Source of the DNA: Actinernus sp. WN-2022
Lineage: Eukaryota > Cnidaria > Anthozoa > Actiniaria > Actinernidae
Reading direction: 5' to 3'
Assembly: GCA_030867875.1 (NCBI GenBank)
Contig: JAOWCC010000577.1
Location: 150,032,344-150,096,343, forward strand
Length of the DNA: 64,000 bases
In this document: piece after piece, positions 33,849 through 46,800 of the stretch
Layout of the letters: each line of letters opens with the position of its first letter
How positions within the stretch are numbered: the first letter of the stretch is position 1
Translations under genes and position numbers: made by a program
Notes under the pieces: generated by a model
Told to the model about the DNA's origin: nothing
What the model saw: the letters and a program-made list of their open reading frames with translations, nothing else
Databases searched by the model: none

Positions 33849-34438
33849 AGGGAGCCCACTCAAATGATTTGTACATGTTTACCTAAAAACATATAGTTGT
33901 AAAGTCAATTGAATAAAAGTCATTCAAAATGAAAACGCAATCTTGTGATTGATTTGCACGAGAGAAGTGTTATAGGTTATATAATAACACAACGGGTAAC
34001 TTCAATGGCGAACACGCCAACATATCTTGAGAACTCCGTTCAAATATTCCCACTAGATCGTTGACAGTTGACTCAAAACTACAGCGAACACGAAGAACAG
34101 TTCTCACACGAACTACTTCATGTCAAAGAAATCCCTCACGGAGATTGCGGAAAATAAACCATTTTTTGCGAACTCTCATTTCAATTTTCTTGTTCTAATC
34201 TGCGCTTTACCACAATTGCAGCTTGAATTATTTCAATCTTAAGGTATCAGGAGCCCTTCAAGAGCGCTTCCCGAAAACTTTCAATTGCGCGCGTTAAATT
34301 CAAGAAAACCCCTACAAAGTATATATTTTCTGAAAGCTTAATAAACATAGATTCTAGAAAACAGCTTGATTTTCCTCATTAGTAAATACTCTTTTATTTA
34401 TTGTGATTTTAATCAATCTGACCATACCTTATACCTGG

Positions 34439-34733
34439 AGCTCCTGTCCCTCGGGAATTTGACGGAAATCCGCGCTGAAACGATCTTCATAAAGTAGAGA
34501 TATTGATCTAAAAAAGGGTGTCTCAGTTTTCTGATATCTTATTCCGTCGCGAAAATGATCAACTGCAAAGATCCGGAACACCTTTTTTAGAGGTTAAAGA
34601 ACGAAACATGAAAGTATCTCAAGAACAAAACAACGCATAAAAAAACTGAGACACTCTTTTTTTGTCAACATATTGATCTAGCCATATGCCAATTTTCATT
34701 CCGATCTATTAAAATCTAGAGGGACAGGAGCTT
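34439..34733. mobile_element. MITE with AGCTCCTGTCCCTC ends
   Basis: AGCTCCTGTCCCTC at the left is mirrored by GAGGGACAGGAGCT at the right; subterminal CTGAGACAC/GTGTCTCAG segments are also inverted. Confidence 0.65.
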
Positions 34734-35137
34734 CGAATACATGCTACAAAACTTGCATTTATAACGCCGTAAAAAATGGTTTGAAAGTTTCCTGGCATCC
34801 CACTGAGGTTTGTTGACACAATTAACTTATCTGTCATTAAGAATGTCATTTTTCCAGTATTTGATGTTGAGCAGTAGGTATAGGGGAACACGATACCATG
34901 TTGTTCATGAAAGGCCGCATGCGATTTTGCGCGCTTCCGTGAAGGACTACGCAGACCACGATAAGTTAACTCTTCGGTGCGATATCTTCGGTTTGAATAT
35001 CGCAGTAGACAAGTTCAATTTTAGAGTTACCATTGTCATGGTATTTCACAGAAATCATGAGTGCACAGAGAAGGCAAAGAAGAAGAAAGCGTAGAGAAAC
35101 AGCCAAACCAGTACAATAACTGTTACGGAATATCGTG

Positions 35138-35658
35138 TTAGGGGCCGTCGACATATTCGAAATGCCCCGCTTAACGCACAACGGACGTTAAGGTCAGACC
35201 CCCTCCCCCCCTCCCCCTTAACGTCCACCCATTGTTTTATGCTTTTATAAGGTCAGGAAAAACAGTAATGAAATACACGGGAGTTCACTTACATGTATAA
35301 ACAAAGTATAAAACAAGCTTTCAGTACCTGGAATTCCTGTACGAGCTCATTTCGGATCTTGACTAAAATACTCATTATCCACACGACTATAAAACTGAAT
35401 TCACTACCTGGAGGTTTGAGGTATTTCATGATACTTGTAATCAAAAGACCTTGTTGAAATTTCCGAGAAATTCAACAGAAATTGCGCTCTAATGTAAATC
35501 TACCTGACTGGAAACGTTTGATTAAAAAGTGTACTTCTATTGATGAAAACGTGTTTGTTCTAAATGCCCCACACTAACGTCCATGCCCTTACCCCCTCCC
35601 CCCCTAAACGTCCGTTGTGCGTTAAGCGGGGCATTTCGAATATGTCGACGGCCCCTTA
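35138..35658. mobile_element. MITE with TTAGGGGCCGTCGACATATT ends
   Basis: Arms of about 50 bases (continuing CGAAATGCCCCGCTTAACGC) are mirrored at 35605-35658. Each arm is followed by a run of CCCCCTCCCCCC. Confidence 0.85.
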
Positions 35659-36289
35659 GGTTTCTGTTGTTCTTCGTCTTCGGCTATCGAAGGCGAAGTT
35701 ACAGTCGAAGTTTATGGGCACTTGCACTCTTTCAACTTGGAATTGACTTTGCAGAATCTCCAACTTCTGACCACTGATTATCTTGGTTATAATATGAGCC
35801 AAGATCGCTTTCCGTCATCGTCGACTTTCGTTTCTTCACGGAAGAAAACGAACATAAGCCCTCCCTAGGCAGCTAGCTTCAAATTACGAATTGAGCTATA
35901 TATATATATATATTATAAAACTATATTTTAGATATGACTTCTGTGTGAAACGTAAATGAATATTTGCAACTCAACGGCTTCAAGACGAGCTAGACGAGTG
36001 AGCGTGTGGCGTGTTTATTTATAAAAGTTCACGTGTTTTTTTCGCGGTTTCCATGATAACCCACACTAACAGCCTTGACAGCCTGCTTTCCCGTCCACAT
36101 TTCTTTTCGCCGTAATTTCTCGTTGAAAATAAAATGTTTTGGAATTTTATTTTCACTAAACTGTAGAATTCACTTTGAACATTCTAAAAAATCAATAATT
36201 TTTTTTTAACAAAAATGATCGCATAAAGGGCTCCTGATACCACAGGCAGCCCAATCTCAAGATTTGTCTATTTATACGCTTACAAATAC

Positions 36290-37480
36290 CGCTTGAATAG
36301 TTCATATTATAAATCCTTCCAAAACATGTATGTTAGACAAATAAATACACGACTTCATCCTACAATGTTTCAGTAGTGGTTATTCATACCTCTGAGCTCT
36401 TCTAGGGTCGTTTCCGCTGTTTTTTTCGAACCTCTTTCCCTCACCTCCTAATATAATGAAAAGGCTGGAGACAACCGACAAATATACGATGCATAACCTG
36501 TAATCTTTGCCACGAAAATCACACTTCGCTCACTCCAAATAACTCCAAACTACGGCAGACCATAGAATGATAAATGAACTCATCCCTACCCCAATTTTAA
36601 GATCCAGCGATACCACAGTCTGGAGAAATCAAACAATTTGTCGCCCATTTTCAAGTCCTTCGAGGTTGGCAGCCAACGAAGTTGGACGCCGGAAGTGGGA
36701 CCTTACGCAACCAGGACGGCGACGGCAGTGACGACGGCAGTGACGACGGGAGGTAGAGAAGTGTTTTCTCCCGAAATCTGGTGTTTACTAGTTCCTTTAT
36801 TCACTTTTGATTACGTTTCACAACCAGGTCTTCAAAAAATATGATAAGCATAAAGTTTTGCTCACGCCGAACGAAAAACAGAGTGATTTACTTTCTTACG
36901 TTTGCGCTCTCTTGTAAACGTAACTTTGGGGTTTTCACGTTGTGTATTTCCAGACAACGGTTGAAATGTAGTCGACTGCGTGCATTTTCACGTGCAGTTA
37001 TTGTATTTTGTAATTAAGGGTATTGTTTTATGCCGTCGTCCTAGACGTTGCCGTCCTGGTTGCGTAAGGTCCCACTTCCGGCGTCCAACTTCGTTGGCTG
37101 CCAACCTCGAAGGACTTGAAAATGGGCGACAAATTGTTTGATTTCTCCAGACTGTGGTATCGCTGGATCTTAAAATTGGGGTAGGGATGAGTTCATTTAT
37201 CATTCTATGGCCTGCCGTAGTTTGGAGTTATTTGGAGTGAGCGAAGTGTGATTTTCGTGGCAAAGATTACAGGTTATGCATCGTATATTTGTCGGTTGTC
37301 TCCAGGCTTTTCATTATATTAGGAGGTGAGGGAAAGAGGTTCGAAAAAAGCAGCGGAAACGACCCTAGAAGAGCTCAGAGGTATGAATAACCACAACTGA
37401 AACATTGTAGGATGAAGTCGTGTATTTATTTGTCTAACATACATGTTTTGGAAGGATTTATAATATGAACTATTCAAGCG
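36290..37480. mobile_element. Fold-back element with about 455-bp arms
   Basis: 36290-36745 and 37026-37480 are long, highly similar inverted copies, for example AAACATGTATGTTAGACAAA against TTTGTCTAACATACATGTTT. The loop of about 280 bp is unrelated. Frames of 68-71 codons in both arms reflect the repeat. Confidence 0.85.
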
Positions 37481-38655
37481 ATATTAAAGAGTATGGAAAA
37501 AAAAGAGTGCTGTAAGATCGATTTGGAATAGAATGGCTCAGAGTTCGCAAAAACCTTTGAACAGTATGGCACGTTGTGAAAATGTTGCAGAATTCACAGC
37601 CTTTTAATTACTTTTCCTGCATGACTGGTATTCATTGTATTTTTTCTCGTGCTGGTAATTACGGCACGTGCGAGGTTTGTCGCCGGGGTCCGTGAGACCG
37701 CAATGTCATTTACACGCACCCTGACCCGGGTGAGTCGTAATTTTACCCACGAGAGCAATAACCAAATTACCTGCACCTGGATCCAGGTGAGTCGTTATTT
37801 GCGAGCGCTGCTGCTCTGAGGTCGCATGCGACATCTTAGGTTGAAGGTTTTCGCGTGTTGGCTTTTAAAATGGTTTATTTTCCGCAGTTTCCGTGAGGGA
37901 TGGGATTTCTTTGACATGAAGTAGTTCATGTGAAAACTGTTCTTCGTGTTCGCTGTAGTTTCGAATCAACTGTCAACGATCTAGTGGGATGATTTGAGCG
38001 GAGTTCTCAAGGTATGTTAGCGTGTTCGCCATTGAAGTTGCCTCCCTTGTGTTAAATTATATAACCTATAACACTTCTCCCACTAAAAGTAACTATTTTA
38101 CTCGAATTCTTGCAATTAAACCACTTAGAATCATTATTTAACGCTAATTCGTGCAAATGAGCCACAATGTTTTCGTTTTGAATGAATTTTATTCAATTGA
38201 CTTTACAACCATATGTCAGTTTATTAGGTAAACATGTACAAATCATTTGAGTGGGCTCCCTTTGGTGTGTCCAAAACAGTTAATGTAGTGAGGAGTGTGC
38301 GCGTGAGGAGTGTCAGTTGTAAGCTGCAATAATCAACCTGCTATAACACATTAAATAAAATATTAATTTATATTTGTTTACTTGCGCTTGCAAATTCGTC
38401 AAGAAGGCAAAATGACCTGCTTGAAGTTTCCCGCGAGTTTTGTCATTTCCAACCGAGTTTCTCCTGCGCGTTTTTTAACTCTAGAAATTACAGACGGATT
38501 CAACAAGGTCGGAAATATACTTTCTAACTTTAATACTTGTTAAACATCTTCGATACGTGAAACAGTACGAGCGGTATTTATCGTTAATTACATAAAAAAA
38601 CACGATTCTTTGTTAATCATTTAACATAAAAACAAGTATGATTACAAGTAAGTAA

Positions 38656-38989
38656 TACCACAGGCAGCCCAAGCTCTATTTTTGTGTTATTTAAAAGCAC
38701 TCATTACGAGATTTTACAAAAGTTAAGAAAATGTACGAAATCAATACAGTACTCAAATAAATATTATATACCTCTTCAAGGGAAGATTTCAGCGACTTTT
38801 ACAAGATTTCCAATTCACCGTCCCAACTGAGGAGCCCGAAAATGATAGGACCAAAAACAACTTTGAAGAGGAATATAATCTTTATTTGAGTACTGTATTG
38901 ATTGTGTACATTTTATTAATTTCTGTAAAATCTCATAATGAGTTGCTTTCTGAATAACACAAAAAATTGAACTTGGGCTGCCTGTGGTA
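38656..38989. mobile_element. MITE with 125-bp inverted ends (CCACAGGCAGCCC)
   Basis: TACCACAGGCAGCCCAAG mirrors CTTGGGCTGCCTGTGGTA and the match runs about 125 bases on each side. The element is flanked by AAT on the left and by AAT on the right if the ends are taken as ACCACAGG, or by TA if taken as CCACAGG. Confidence 0.85.
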
Positions 38990-39079
38990 ATTCAGTCGCG
39001 CGCACGTTGTACGAAAATGGCGTGTTCAGATTGTACAGCGCGCGCGAGCTAAAATTGAAAACGTTTCAAATCTCAGGTA

Positions 39080-40640
39080 TTGTGTCTGTATTTTCCCAAT
39101 TTTTCTTAGGCGTTCATAATAAAATATTTGCCAGAGATACAAGGAAGTCAAAGCAGCGTAAACTTGCGTCAAAATCCCAGGAAGAACTTTGGTTTTGAGA
39201 TGCTTTGTGAAAGTGTTGTCCTGCTGAGGTTCGACCTCGTTCCCACCGGTCTTTACGCGCCTAATCCAAGATGGCATCGAAAGAACCCCTGGTACAGGTT
39301 GGTCATGTGACCCAACATATGCCCAATATAAATACAATAACCTATTTGTGGCGTCGAAATATGCCCTGTTATTACGTCCGCGGACATTATCTGATCCGAG
39401 AATAGAACAGTTCCTGAGAGCGAAGGTCAAGGGAAACTGTGAGCTTCGAGGATCAGATAATGTCCAAGGACAAATATCAGGGCTTATTTCGACGCCACAA
39501 TGTAGATTATTGTTGTTATCATCCTTCAAATATTTTCTTTGACGCGCGCTTATACGCTCACAGGGGATGTATTCGCTGATATTTCCCGCTCGCAGAGAGA
39601 AAATATCGGGTTACGTGACGCATTCAAACAATCACGCGCGAGAGAAAATATTTGATGGGTTATAAGTGTACATATTTTTAGCATCCGCCATCTTGGATTC
39701 ATCATCGCTGAAGAATACGGTTAACTGTTGAACTGTGATCCCATTGAATTCCAAGAGTACATTGTTGTACTTGTACCCAGCTTAGGAGCGAGTATTAAAA
39801 TGGCAAAAAACGTTTATATACTTATGATTTTGCAGTTGTTTTCAACGAATTTTGAACGCGCAATGCGAAAGATCGGCAGTTATTTTTTAAATCAAAAATG
39901 CATGTGCTATTCGAAATTCTGCAATCAGCATGTACCAGGGGTTCTTTCGATGCCATCTTGGATTAGGCGCGTAAAGACCACCTGGGAACGAGGTTGCCGA
40001 TCTCCACGAAATTCTGGTCACGTGACAGTTAAAAACGATAATATAGTTCCTGCGCAAAGGATTATGGGAAGACCTTCCAATCCACATTGGTGCACGCATT
40101 GATTTTATCGAGAAACCGATGGTAAAGTACGTTTTGTGTCAAATCACGATCTTGAACCACTGATTCAGCCTGGGCTCGAAGTTATATCAAAGCAATGCTC
40201 GAGCATACTCAGGATTTCGGTTTACTTGAACCAATCACGAAGAAAAGTAAACGCAATCGTGGACACTCACTAAAACGAAAAGTGATTGCGGGATGGACCA
40301 AAACGATGTTTTCTCTTAGTTTAGAACTTGATTGGCTGAAAATTACAAAACGTTTTTCACGCTAAGAAAATGCTTTTGAGCCGTCCAGACTGGCCATGAC
40401 AAGGATAAGGAGGATTGGAAGGCCTTCCCAGAATCCTTTGCGTAGAACTATATTGTAAATTTTCCCGGTCACGTGAGCAATTCATTCTGCGTTGAATTTC
40501 GTAGAGGTTTTATAAAATCATCTCAAAACCAAAGTTTTTCTTAGGATTTTGACGTAAGTTTACGATTGATTTGACTTCCCTGTATTTCTGACATATTTTA
40601 TAATGAAACTTGAAAGCCTAAAAAAAATGTGAAAACATGC
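39080..40640. mobile_element. Compound inverted-repeat region
   Basis: AAAACCAAAGTTCTTCC-type sequence at 39160-39200 is inverted at 40520-40560. A second pair, GATGGCATCGAAAGAACCCC near 39270 and its reverse near 39950, lies inside. A small hairpin MITE is at 39346-39500. The exact number of insertions cannot be resolved by eye. Confidence 0.55.
39346..39500. mobile_element. Hairpin MITE (TTGTGGCGTCGAAATA)
   Basis: TTGTGGCGTCGAAATATGCC mirrors GGCTTATTTCGACGCCACAA, and inside GGACATTATCTGATCC mirrors GGATCAGATAATGTCC. Confidence 0.8.
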
Positions 40641-40667
40641 AGACAATTAACTGTGATTTGAGTCGGA

Positions 40668-40936
40668 TCAGGAGCCCATTACCAGGACTGTCCCTATGTC
40701 ACGGGCTGGGCCCCCAGCACAGGAGTAGATGTGGCTATATTTAGAATTCGAATTCCCGCGTCGAAGGTGAGAAGAATGATAATAAATAATAATGAGTAGT
40801 GAGGTATAGCTATCTGATTGGCTAAGACAACATGGCCTTTGTTTATTTCACGCGAAATGCAATTCTAAATATAGCCACATCTGTGGTGGGAACAGAACCA
40901 ATGGGAAGATGGACGCTCCTGGTAATGGGATCCTGG
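40668..40936. mobile_element. MITE with TCAGGAGCCCATTACCAGGA ends
   Basis: The left end is mirrored by TCCTGGTAATGGGATCCTGG at the right. Inner segments GATGTGGCTATATTTAGAAT and ATTCTAAATATAGCCACATC are perfect mirrors. Confidence 0.8.
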
Positions 40937-42402
40937 TGTGATTTAACGCGCGCTAGACATCAAACAAAAGCAGCTCGCTACATCTTCAGCACCTACCTTA
41001 GATGCCTTAACTTCTAGAACTAGAAGTTTCTAATAGAAAGTGAAGTGCTGCGAGGGGATGCATAGAGCTACAGTCTAATGATATTAGTTCAATGCAAGTG
41101 TGAGTTGGGAAACTAAAAATCTCTGACTCTATATCGGTTCCACTTTATTTATTCTATTAACTTTGTTTCATTTTTTTATCGAAAATTATCAACTATTGTT
41201 ATGTTCCACAATCATATTCAACTTGCCATAATCTATAATTACTCCTAGTTGCTATAATTACTCCTAATTGCTCAATCAGGGACTGATATGTTGGGTTATT
41301 AGACAATGGGCATTTTGGACAGAAAATAACACAATATCGATAACGGAAATATAGACGAGTGAATTAGTATAGATATTGTATTGAAATGTGTGAACAAACA
41401 CAAACTATAACATTAATTTGCTGTATGGCAGAATTCAATGGGAGTAGAGAAAATACTGCCCCCCCCCCCCCCCCCCAGTCTATGGACTCTCTAAATGTAC
41501 TGGAGGTCAATGTTTTCTCACCACCCAGATCAACAATATTCAATATCATCAACTCAAAGTTAATAATATTTGTGTCCGAGTGTGCACTTTTTAACATGCC
41601 AATGCTACAAAACAATAACAATTTTATGTATATACTCATTACAAAAAATGTACTAGAAAAATGTAAAAGCTTAAAATTAAAGCAAGAGGAATTATATGGG
41701 GTAAACCTGATAATTGATAGGGATGATTTTTCATTTGTTCCACGTTGGGCGACTTGTTTGCTACCGTACTCAGAAGGGTTCGTTTGCTGTCCCGAAGGAC
41801 GATTTGTAAGTGTTAGTCGACTCTCCATAGATCAACATGCCTCCATAGATCAACATTCCTCAACGGGCAGACTGTTCAGCAATATTGTCTCTGCATCTGG
41901 GATGAGTCGATTGCCAAGCGAAACGAGATCAATCGGTCTCCTTCGATAAGGATAAATTATTTGTATCGATTGTGTCAGATGTCCACTGCTGAACTGGTTA
42001 GATTTGGCACACGACAGCGCTGAAAATCTCATAAAAGAATGTTGTCTTCCTCTCGATACATCACTCAAATGTTTGTGACCCTGATGAATACTTCCAGCTA
42101 TGAATAAAGTGGAGTTTGACATGATAATTTGATAAAATGGTACTTCAGTATCCGGTCACTTGAAATCAGTGTTGAAATATGCTACATCCGGGACATATCC
42201 TATGAGCTCGGGGCGTCAAAGCGAGGCGATCACCGGCCGGTGACCATGAATCCAAAATATTCTTCAAGGAAATGGTATGTACTTTAATTTGCGAAAAGCT
42301 ATGCGCGTGGTCACCCTGTGTTGTAACGTCAAGATTAGTGTTGCTGCTCGCTATGCTCGCAGCAATAACTGCCATTAAACTTAGACTTCGTAAATAGAAA
42401 CT
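40937..42402. other. Intergenic, no supported gene
   Basis: A 187-codon plus frame at 41386-41949 overlaps a 154-codon minus frame and spans a 19-base C run at 41459-41477. Neither has a recognisable domain. A diverged copy of the 17.8-kb tandem unit lies at 42035-42125. Confidence 0.4.
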
Positions 42403-43507
42403 TAAAGACCCTGTGTCCGAGCCCATGGTGCTTTGCGCCAATGTTATGATTAGTTTGTTTATCAACGGCCGCATAAATTAAAGGCCAGCTTTTAGGCGAA
42501 CTAAAATGCTCTCGATTGTTTATAAGTTTCATAAAAGAAGTACACATACACTTTGGATAACGAATTTCATAATTTTTACCGGATTAAAAACTAAATCGAG
42601 CCCACGAAATCATATTCGAAGCATCCGGGGAAATTTTAACAGCCGACTCGGCAGGAAGCCAGTTGTTCTGTCTTTAGATTCTAATTAGGTTTACGAGTGC
42701 GACTTTTCACAACTCTACAAGCAAACACATACTCTTGCTGCCTTGTTTTCATGTCTCCAGTATTGCTTAGCTGTATTTGAAGATCTCTACTTTCCTTGCG
42801 AATGATATATTTTGAGTGCAAAATGAAATGTCGTACTCGCACTCGAGTCAAACTCACAGCGACTCGGCAGATTGGACTTTGACCCGCGATCGTAGTTTTG
42901 GTAGCAAGACTTTCTGGACGTACTGTAGGATGAAAAAAAAGGTTAAGGACATTGCTTTCTCTGCTAATAAAAATGCAAAACGTATACAGATAAGTATGTA
43001 ACACCGCAGTGGAGCTCAGCGGTGCGAAATTATAATTACGAATGATCTTGATGCCAGAAGTGGTTGCTTTGTGCCGCTTTGTATTTCCAACGAAGCCCGC
43101 CGGTCCCTTAGTGCAGCAAATCCCCGGAAAACTCACGTAGTAGTCCTTTTGAACCACAAGTGGTCTCTTGTAGACCTAGAGAAAGTAAAATGTGGACTGC
43201 TGAAGGATTATTTGTCGAGTCGCTTTGTCTCGCTGTCTCGGTCCTTTCTCCGGCATTCCACTACTCGCATTCGAAGAAATATTCGAACTAAAGTTTCATT
43301 TAAAAAAGTATATATACAAAAGTTAAGATAAAAGAAAGTCAGTTAAGCATATATACCTATGAATAATTATACGATGGCCCAAACTAGGGATGGATTTCGA
43401 AAGATTCGAGAGTCACATAACAACAACAACGATCTTTCTGATTTTCGTAGTCTACGAAAATGATTTGCGCGCGCAAAGCACCATGGGCTCGGACACAGGG
43501 TCTTTAA
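42403..43507. mobile_element. TTAA-ended element of 1.1 kb (AGACCCTGTGTCCGAGCCC)
   Basis: TTAAAGACCCTGTGTCCG at the left is mirrored by CGGACACAGGGTCTTTAA at the right, the inverted repeat spanning about 37 bases. The inside has frames of up to 158 codons (minus) but no clear domain. A plus-strand CFVPLC near 43062 faintly recalls the start of THAP zinc fingers. Confidence 0.8.
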
Positions 43508-43559
43508 CTCCAGTGATCATCTGGAAGACCTTTTTTGCAATAACTGTAGGTTTTTTATG

Positions 43560-43872
43560 AATCGTAGATGTATCTCTAGATAACTTATTTTTATCTATTG
43601 ATATTATATTATATTATATTATTTTTATCGATTGATATTATACCTAACGTAGCGTCTACAGTAATCTCACATTTCTTATATTTATAACCAATAATTTACT
43701 TAACTTAGCACTTCTTGTATAGCTTTATTTAGCATATTTATTGTATTAATTTAGTAGTGATATTATTGTTATTAATTTTTCTTTATTTTGAGGGCCGTAT
43801 GTTAGATAACTTTCATGGTTAATACGTATTTTCCCTCGTTAAATAAAGTTTATTGTATTGTATTGTATTTAC
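43560..43872 (+). repeat. AT-rich LINE/SINE-like tail ending in (TATTG)n
   Basis: An AT-rich stretch ends TAAATAAAGTTTATTGTATT followed by further TATTG units, as at the 3' ends of many retroelements. No protein fragment is left. Confidence 0.35.
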
Positions 43873-46800
43873 TGGTTAGATTACATAAAGGCTCGTTGTA
43901 TACCAAACAAGAGCCCATCTGGGCTTCCACTCGGGCCACATGGGATTGAAGATGAAATACACTTTCATTTGAAATCCTCTTAGTAATAACTCAAAGGGAA
44001 GAATTATTAGCTGAATTTAGAAGTCTTTAGGAGTGGCCGGTAGCGCGGTGACTTTCATTCTCTGCTCCCCTAGTATATACGGTATGTAATTTAATATTTT
44101 TGTTATTCTCGTATGTAAATTAAAGAAGTTGACATTTTAATTTAAACACTACTTATTCAAGTAACACACATTTACAATTTAGTCTTCTGTTCTGTTATAC
44201 TGCAGGTTCCGATTGTCTCAAATGTATGTTTATATTTGTACCATATTATAAGTTGTATCCTGTCCATCCTGTGATGGAGCTAGCTATGTCAATGTGTGTG
44301 CTGTTCTTGCTATAGCGATACTACTGTTTGTAAACACGACGTCATTTATATATTTGCATATATAATGTGGTTGGCAAAAAAAACGCGTGTTTGTATGACT
44401 TGTATGGAGGGTGGAGGAACAGAACAGGGAGGAGGGTGAAATGTCCAGAAAAACTAGGGAGGAAGAATTTAGCATACAGGGAGGAGGGAGAAAATGGGAT
44501 CTACATACACGGCTCTAGAGAGAAATTTTAAAACTCGCTAGGGAGGAGGGAGAAATGTCGGAAAAGAAATAGGGAGGAGTGAGATTTCACTACCCGTTCC
44601 TCTCCACTATGTATGGGAACTAGCGATTTGGGACTCACAAAATACATCTAAAGTCTCAATTCTGCTTCCAAGTCCAAACATGGTTATCAAGCTAAATGAA
44701 GGATTCTTCCGGTTTTCCCATATTAACAGACATGTAACAGTATCTTAATCCAGTAGACTCTCTCTATAGCTAGGTTATTCTGTCGTAAAACATGCCTTAG
44801 CTGTGTAGTTGACCTGACCCAAACTGTCAACAGTTTTACCATTGACAGATTGCCTAATGTTATGCCCGGGAATAGATTTCTGACAATGACTCATCGATCT
44901 ATATCTCCTTGTCTCGTAATGACAACAAGACGCCAAGTACAACCTCAACAACAAGTCTTTAAAATAACACATGCAATCTTCATTTTAACTTCCTCCCAGT
45001 GATTTAGCATTCAGTTTTGAACTGTATTCAGTAGCTTTGCATATTTACTGGCAGCTACCACAGCAGTGTTATGCATGTATCAGTGGCTTCCCCCAGGGGT
45101 CAGGTACCCTGGGGATTTGTCCAAATGCCCAATCAAACCCCCTGGTATATATAGGGCATAACAAATAGTAAAAATTCATACAAGGTTGGTCCCCTTGGTT
45201 CCTAATCCATGGACCAAAGTGAATTATGCTAGAGAAAATAAGACTGAGTTTGTACCCTTTCTCTTCATATTTATTTATTTACTAGAAGTAATCATAGATT
45301 ATCAAAGTGCGTTCAACATATTTTTGAAAGAGAAAGGACTATGGTAACAGTCTGAAAAGCTGAAAATTGCTGCAATGATGTGGACGGTGTACGTATATAA
45401 TCCTGATCAAAAGTGCTTGTTTTTTGACTAATGTGAAAATTTTGATGTCTTGACTTATATGTTAATATACAAGGGGGTGCATCTGGGTATAAAACTATCT
45501 TTGTGTAACATTAAATCATTGGATGCGATGCTTATGGGGCTATATGTATACATGTGTGTTTTATATGGTTATGGCATTGATTTGAGAATTAGTAGCACAT
45601 TTTGCTGTGTGGTATACAGTGTAAAGCAATAATTGAAGTTAGTGTAGAACACAAATCAACTCAGGCTATGTAGCTACATACATTTACATACATATATGAA
45701 CTTTATTAATTTGAGTGTCAATAGTATTTAGCTGTAAAGCTAATTACAGGATATATAAAATACAATATATTACAGGATAAATAAAGGGATTCATATAAAG
45801 TACGTAAAAATAAATATTACTATTCAGATGTGTATAAACTGAATTCCAGTTCCTAGAACATAACTATATATATATGGATGTGTATAAAGTATAGCCCATG
45901 CAGTTCCTTCGATTCAGATCATTCACATTACGTTTCCCGGGTATTTTTCAAGTGAGAACAAGGTTGGTTTCAGAATATTTAGACTGCGAACAGTACCTCC
46001 TTTTCCCTCCATTGATTGTAATTTGCGAGCGGAGCGAGCGAAGAGAAAATATGGCAGTTAGTTCCAGAATAATTTATGGTCAATGTTGGTGCTTTGATCG
46101 CTTTGATCAGCCTTGTTTCAGGTCCGTTAGAAATTCAGTGTAGATTAGTTGAACACAGCAATGAAGTCAGTACTTTAAATTTCTCTCACCTTGTACTGTG
46201 TTGATATTCCAGTTCCTTGGCATATCAAAGTGTCGGTATAGATTTAAACTCTCTGTCTGAATGTAGTGTTAATTTGAATCCGTTAATTTGTATAACCAAG
46301 ATGTACACAGTGTCGCAACTCACACAAGATACGCCGATTACGGGTATCTAGAAAACTCAGACCTTGTTTCTCTTCAGCCAGGTCATCTTACTGTTTGTAG
46401 TTTCGGTATCTGTATGAACAGCGAAAAGCAGAATCCAGTACAGCGAGCAAGCCAGTTACAGAATTCACTCGGTTGTTTACAAATTGTGGTGAGTTGATTT
46501 GACTCGGTTCTCTGTTCAACTTCGCTGGTGTCGTCACCGCGCCGACAAAACAGACCATGTTTGACTTAAACCATGCACACGTGTAGTATTTAAAAAGCTT
46601 CTTCACAACTCACACTGAAATATTCATATCCATGTATTTCTCTTCAGCCTTCAGGTATGATTTATAGCATCTTGACCATTTGCAGTTTTGGTATCGGCAA
46701 ACCGAACAGCACAAATATTCAATGCAGCGAGCAAGCCAAGCATATTTTTCGATCGCACATTCACTCGGATTCAGCATAAATAAATAACAAGTATCCTGAG

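Larger units (their letters stand above)
34243..36241. mobile_element. Nested element with GGTATCAGGAGCCCTT ends
   Basis: The left end GGTATCAGGAGCCCTT is exactly mirrored by AAGGGCTCCTGATACC at the right. It holds two smaller inverted-repeat elements and no recognised gene. Confidence 0.6.
33849..38261. mobile_element. Large inverted-repeat element hosting nested insertions
   Basis: AGGGAGCCCACTCAAATGAT at the left mirrors ATCATTTGAGTGGGCTCCCT at the right. The arms (about 33849-34165 and 37867-38261) also share segments such as TTCTTTGACATGAAGTAGTT. At least four other inverted-repeat elements are nested inside. No transposase frame is recognised. Confidence 0.75.

Noticed and set aside
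39026..39529. 167-residue minus-strand frame
   Set aside because: It crosses three different inverted-repeat segments, including a complete hairpin MITE, and has no domain.
41386..41949. 187-residue plus-strand frame, with a 154-residue minus frame opposite
   Set aside because: It spans a poly-C run that creates a proline run, has no recognisable domain, and the antisense frame is about equally open.
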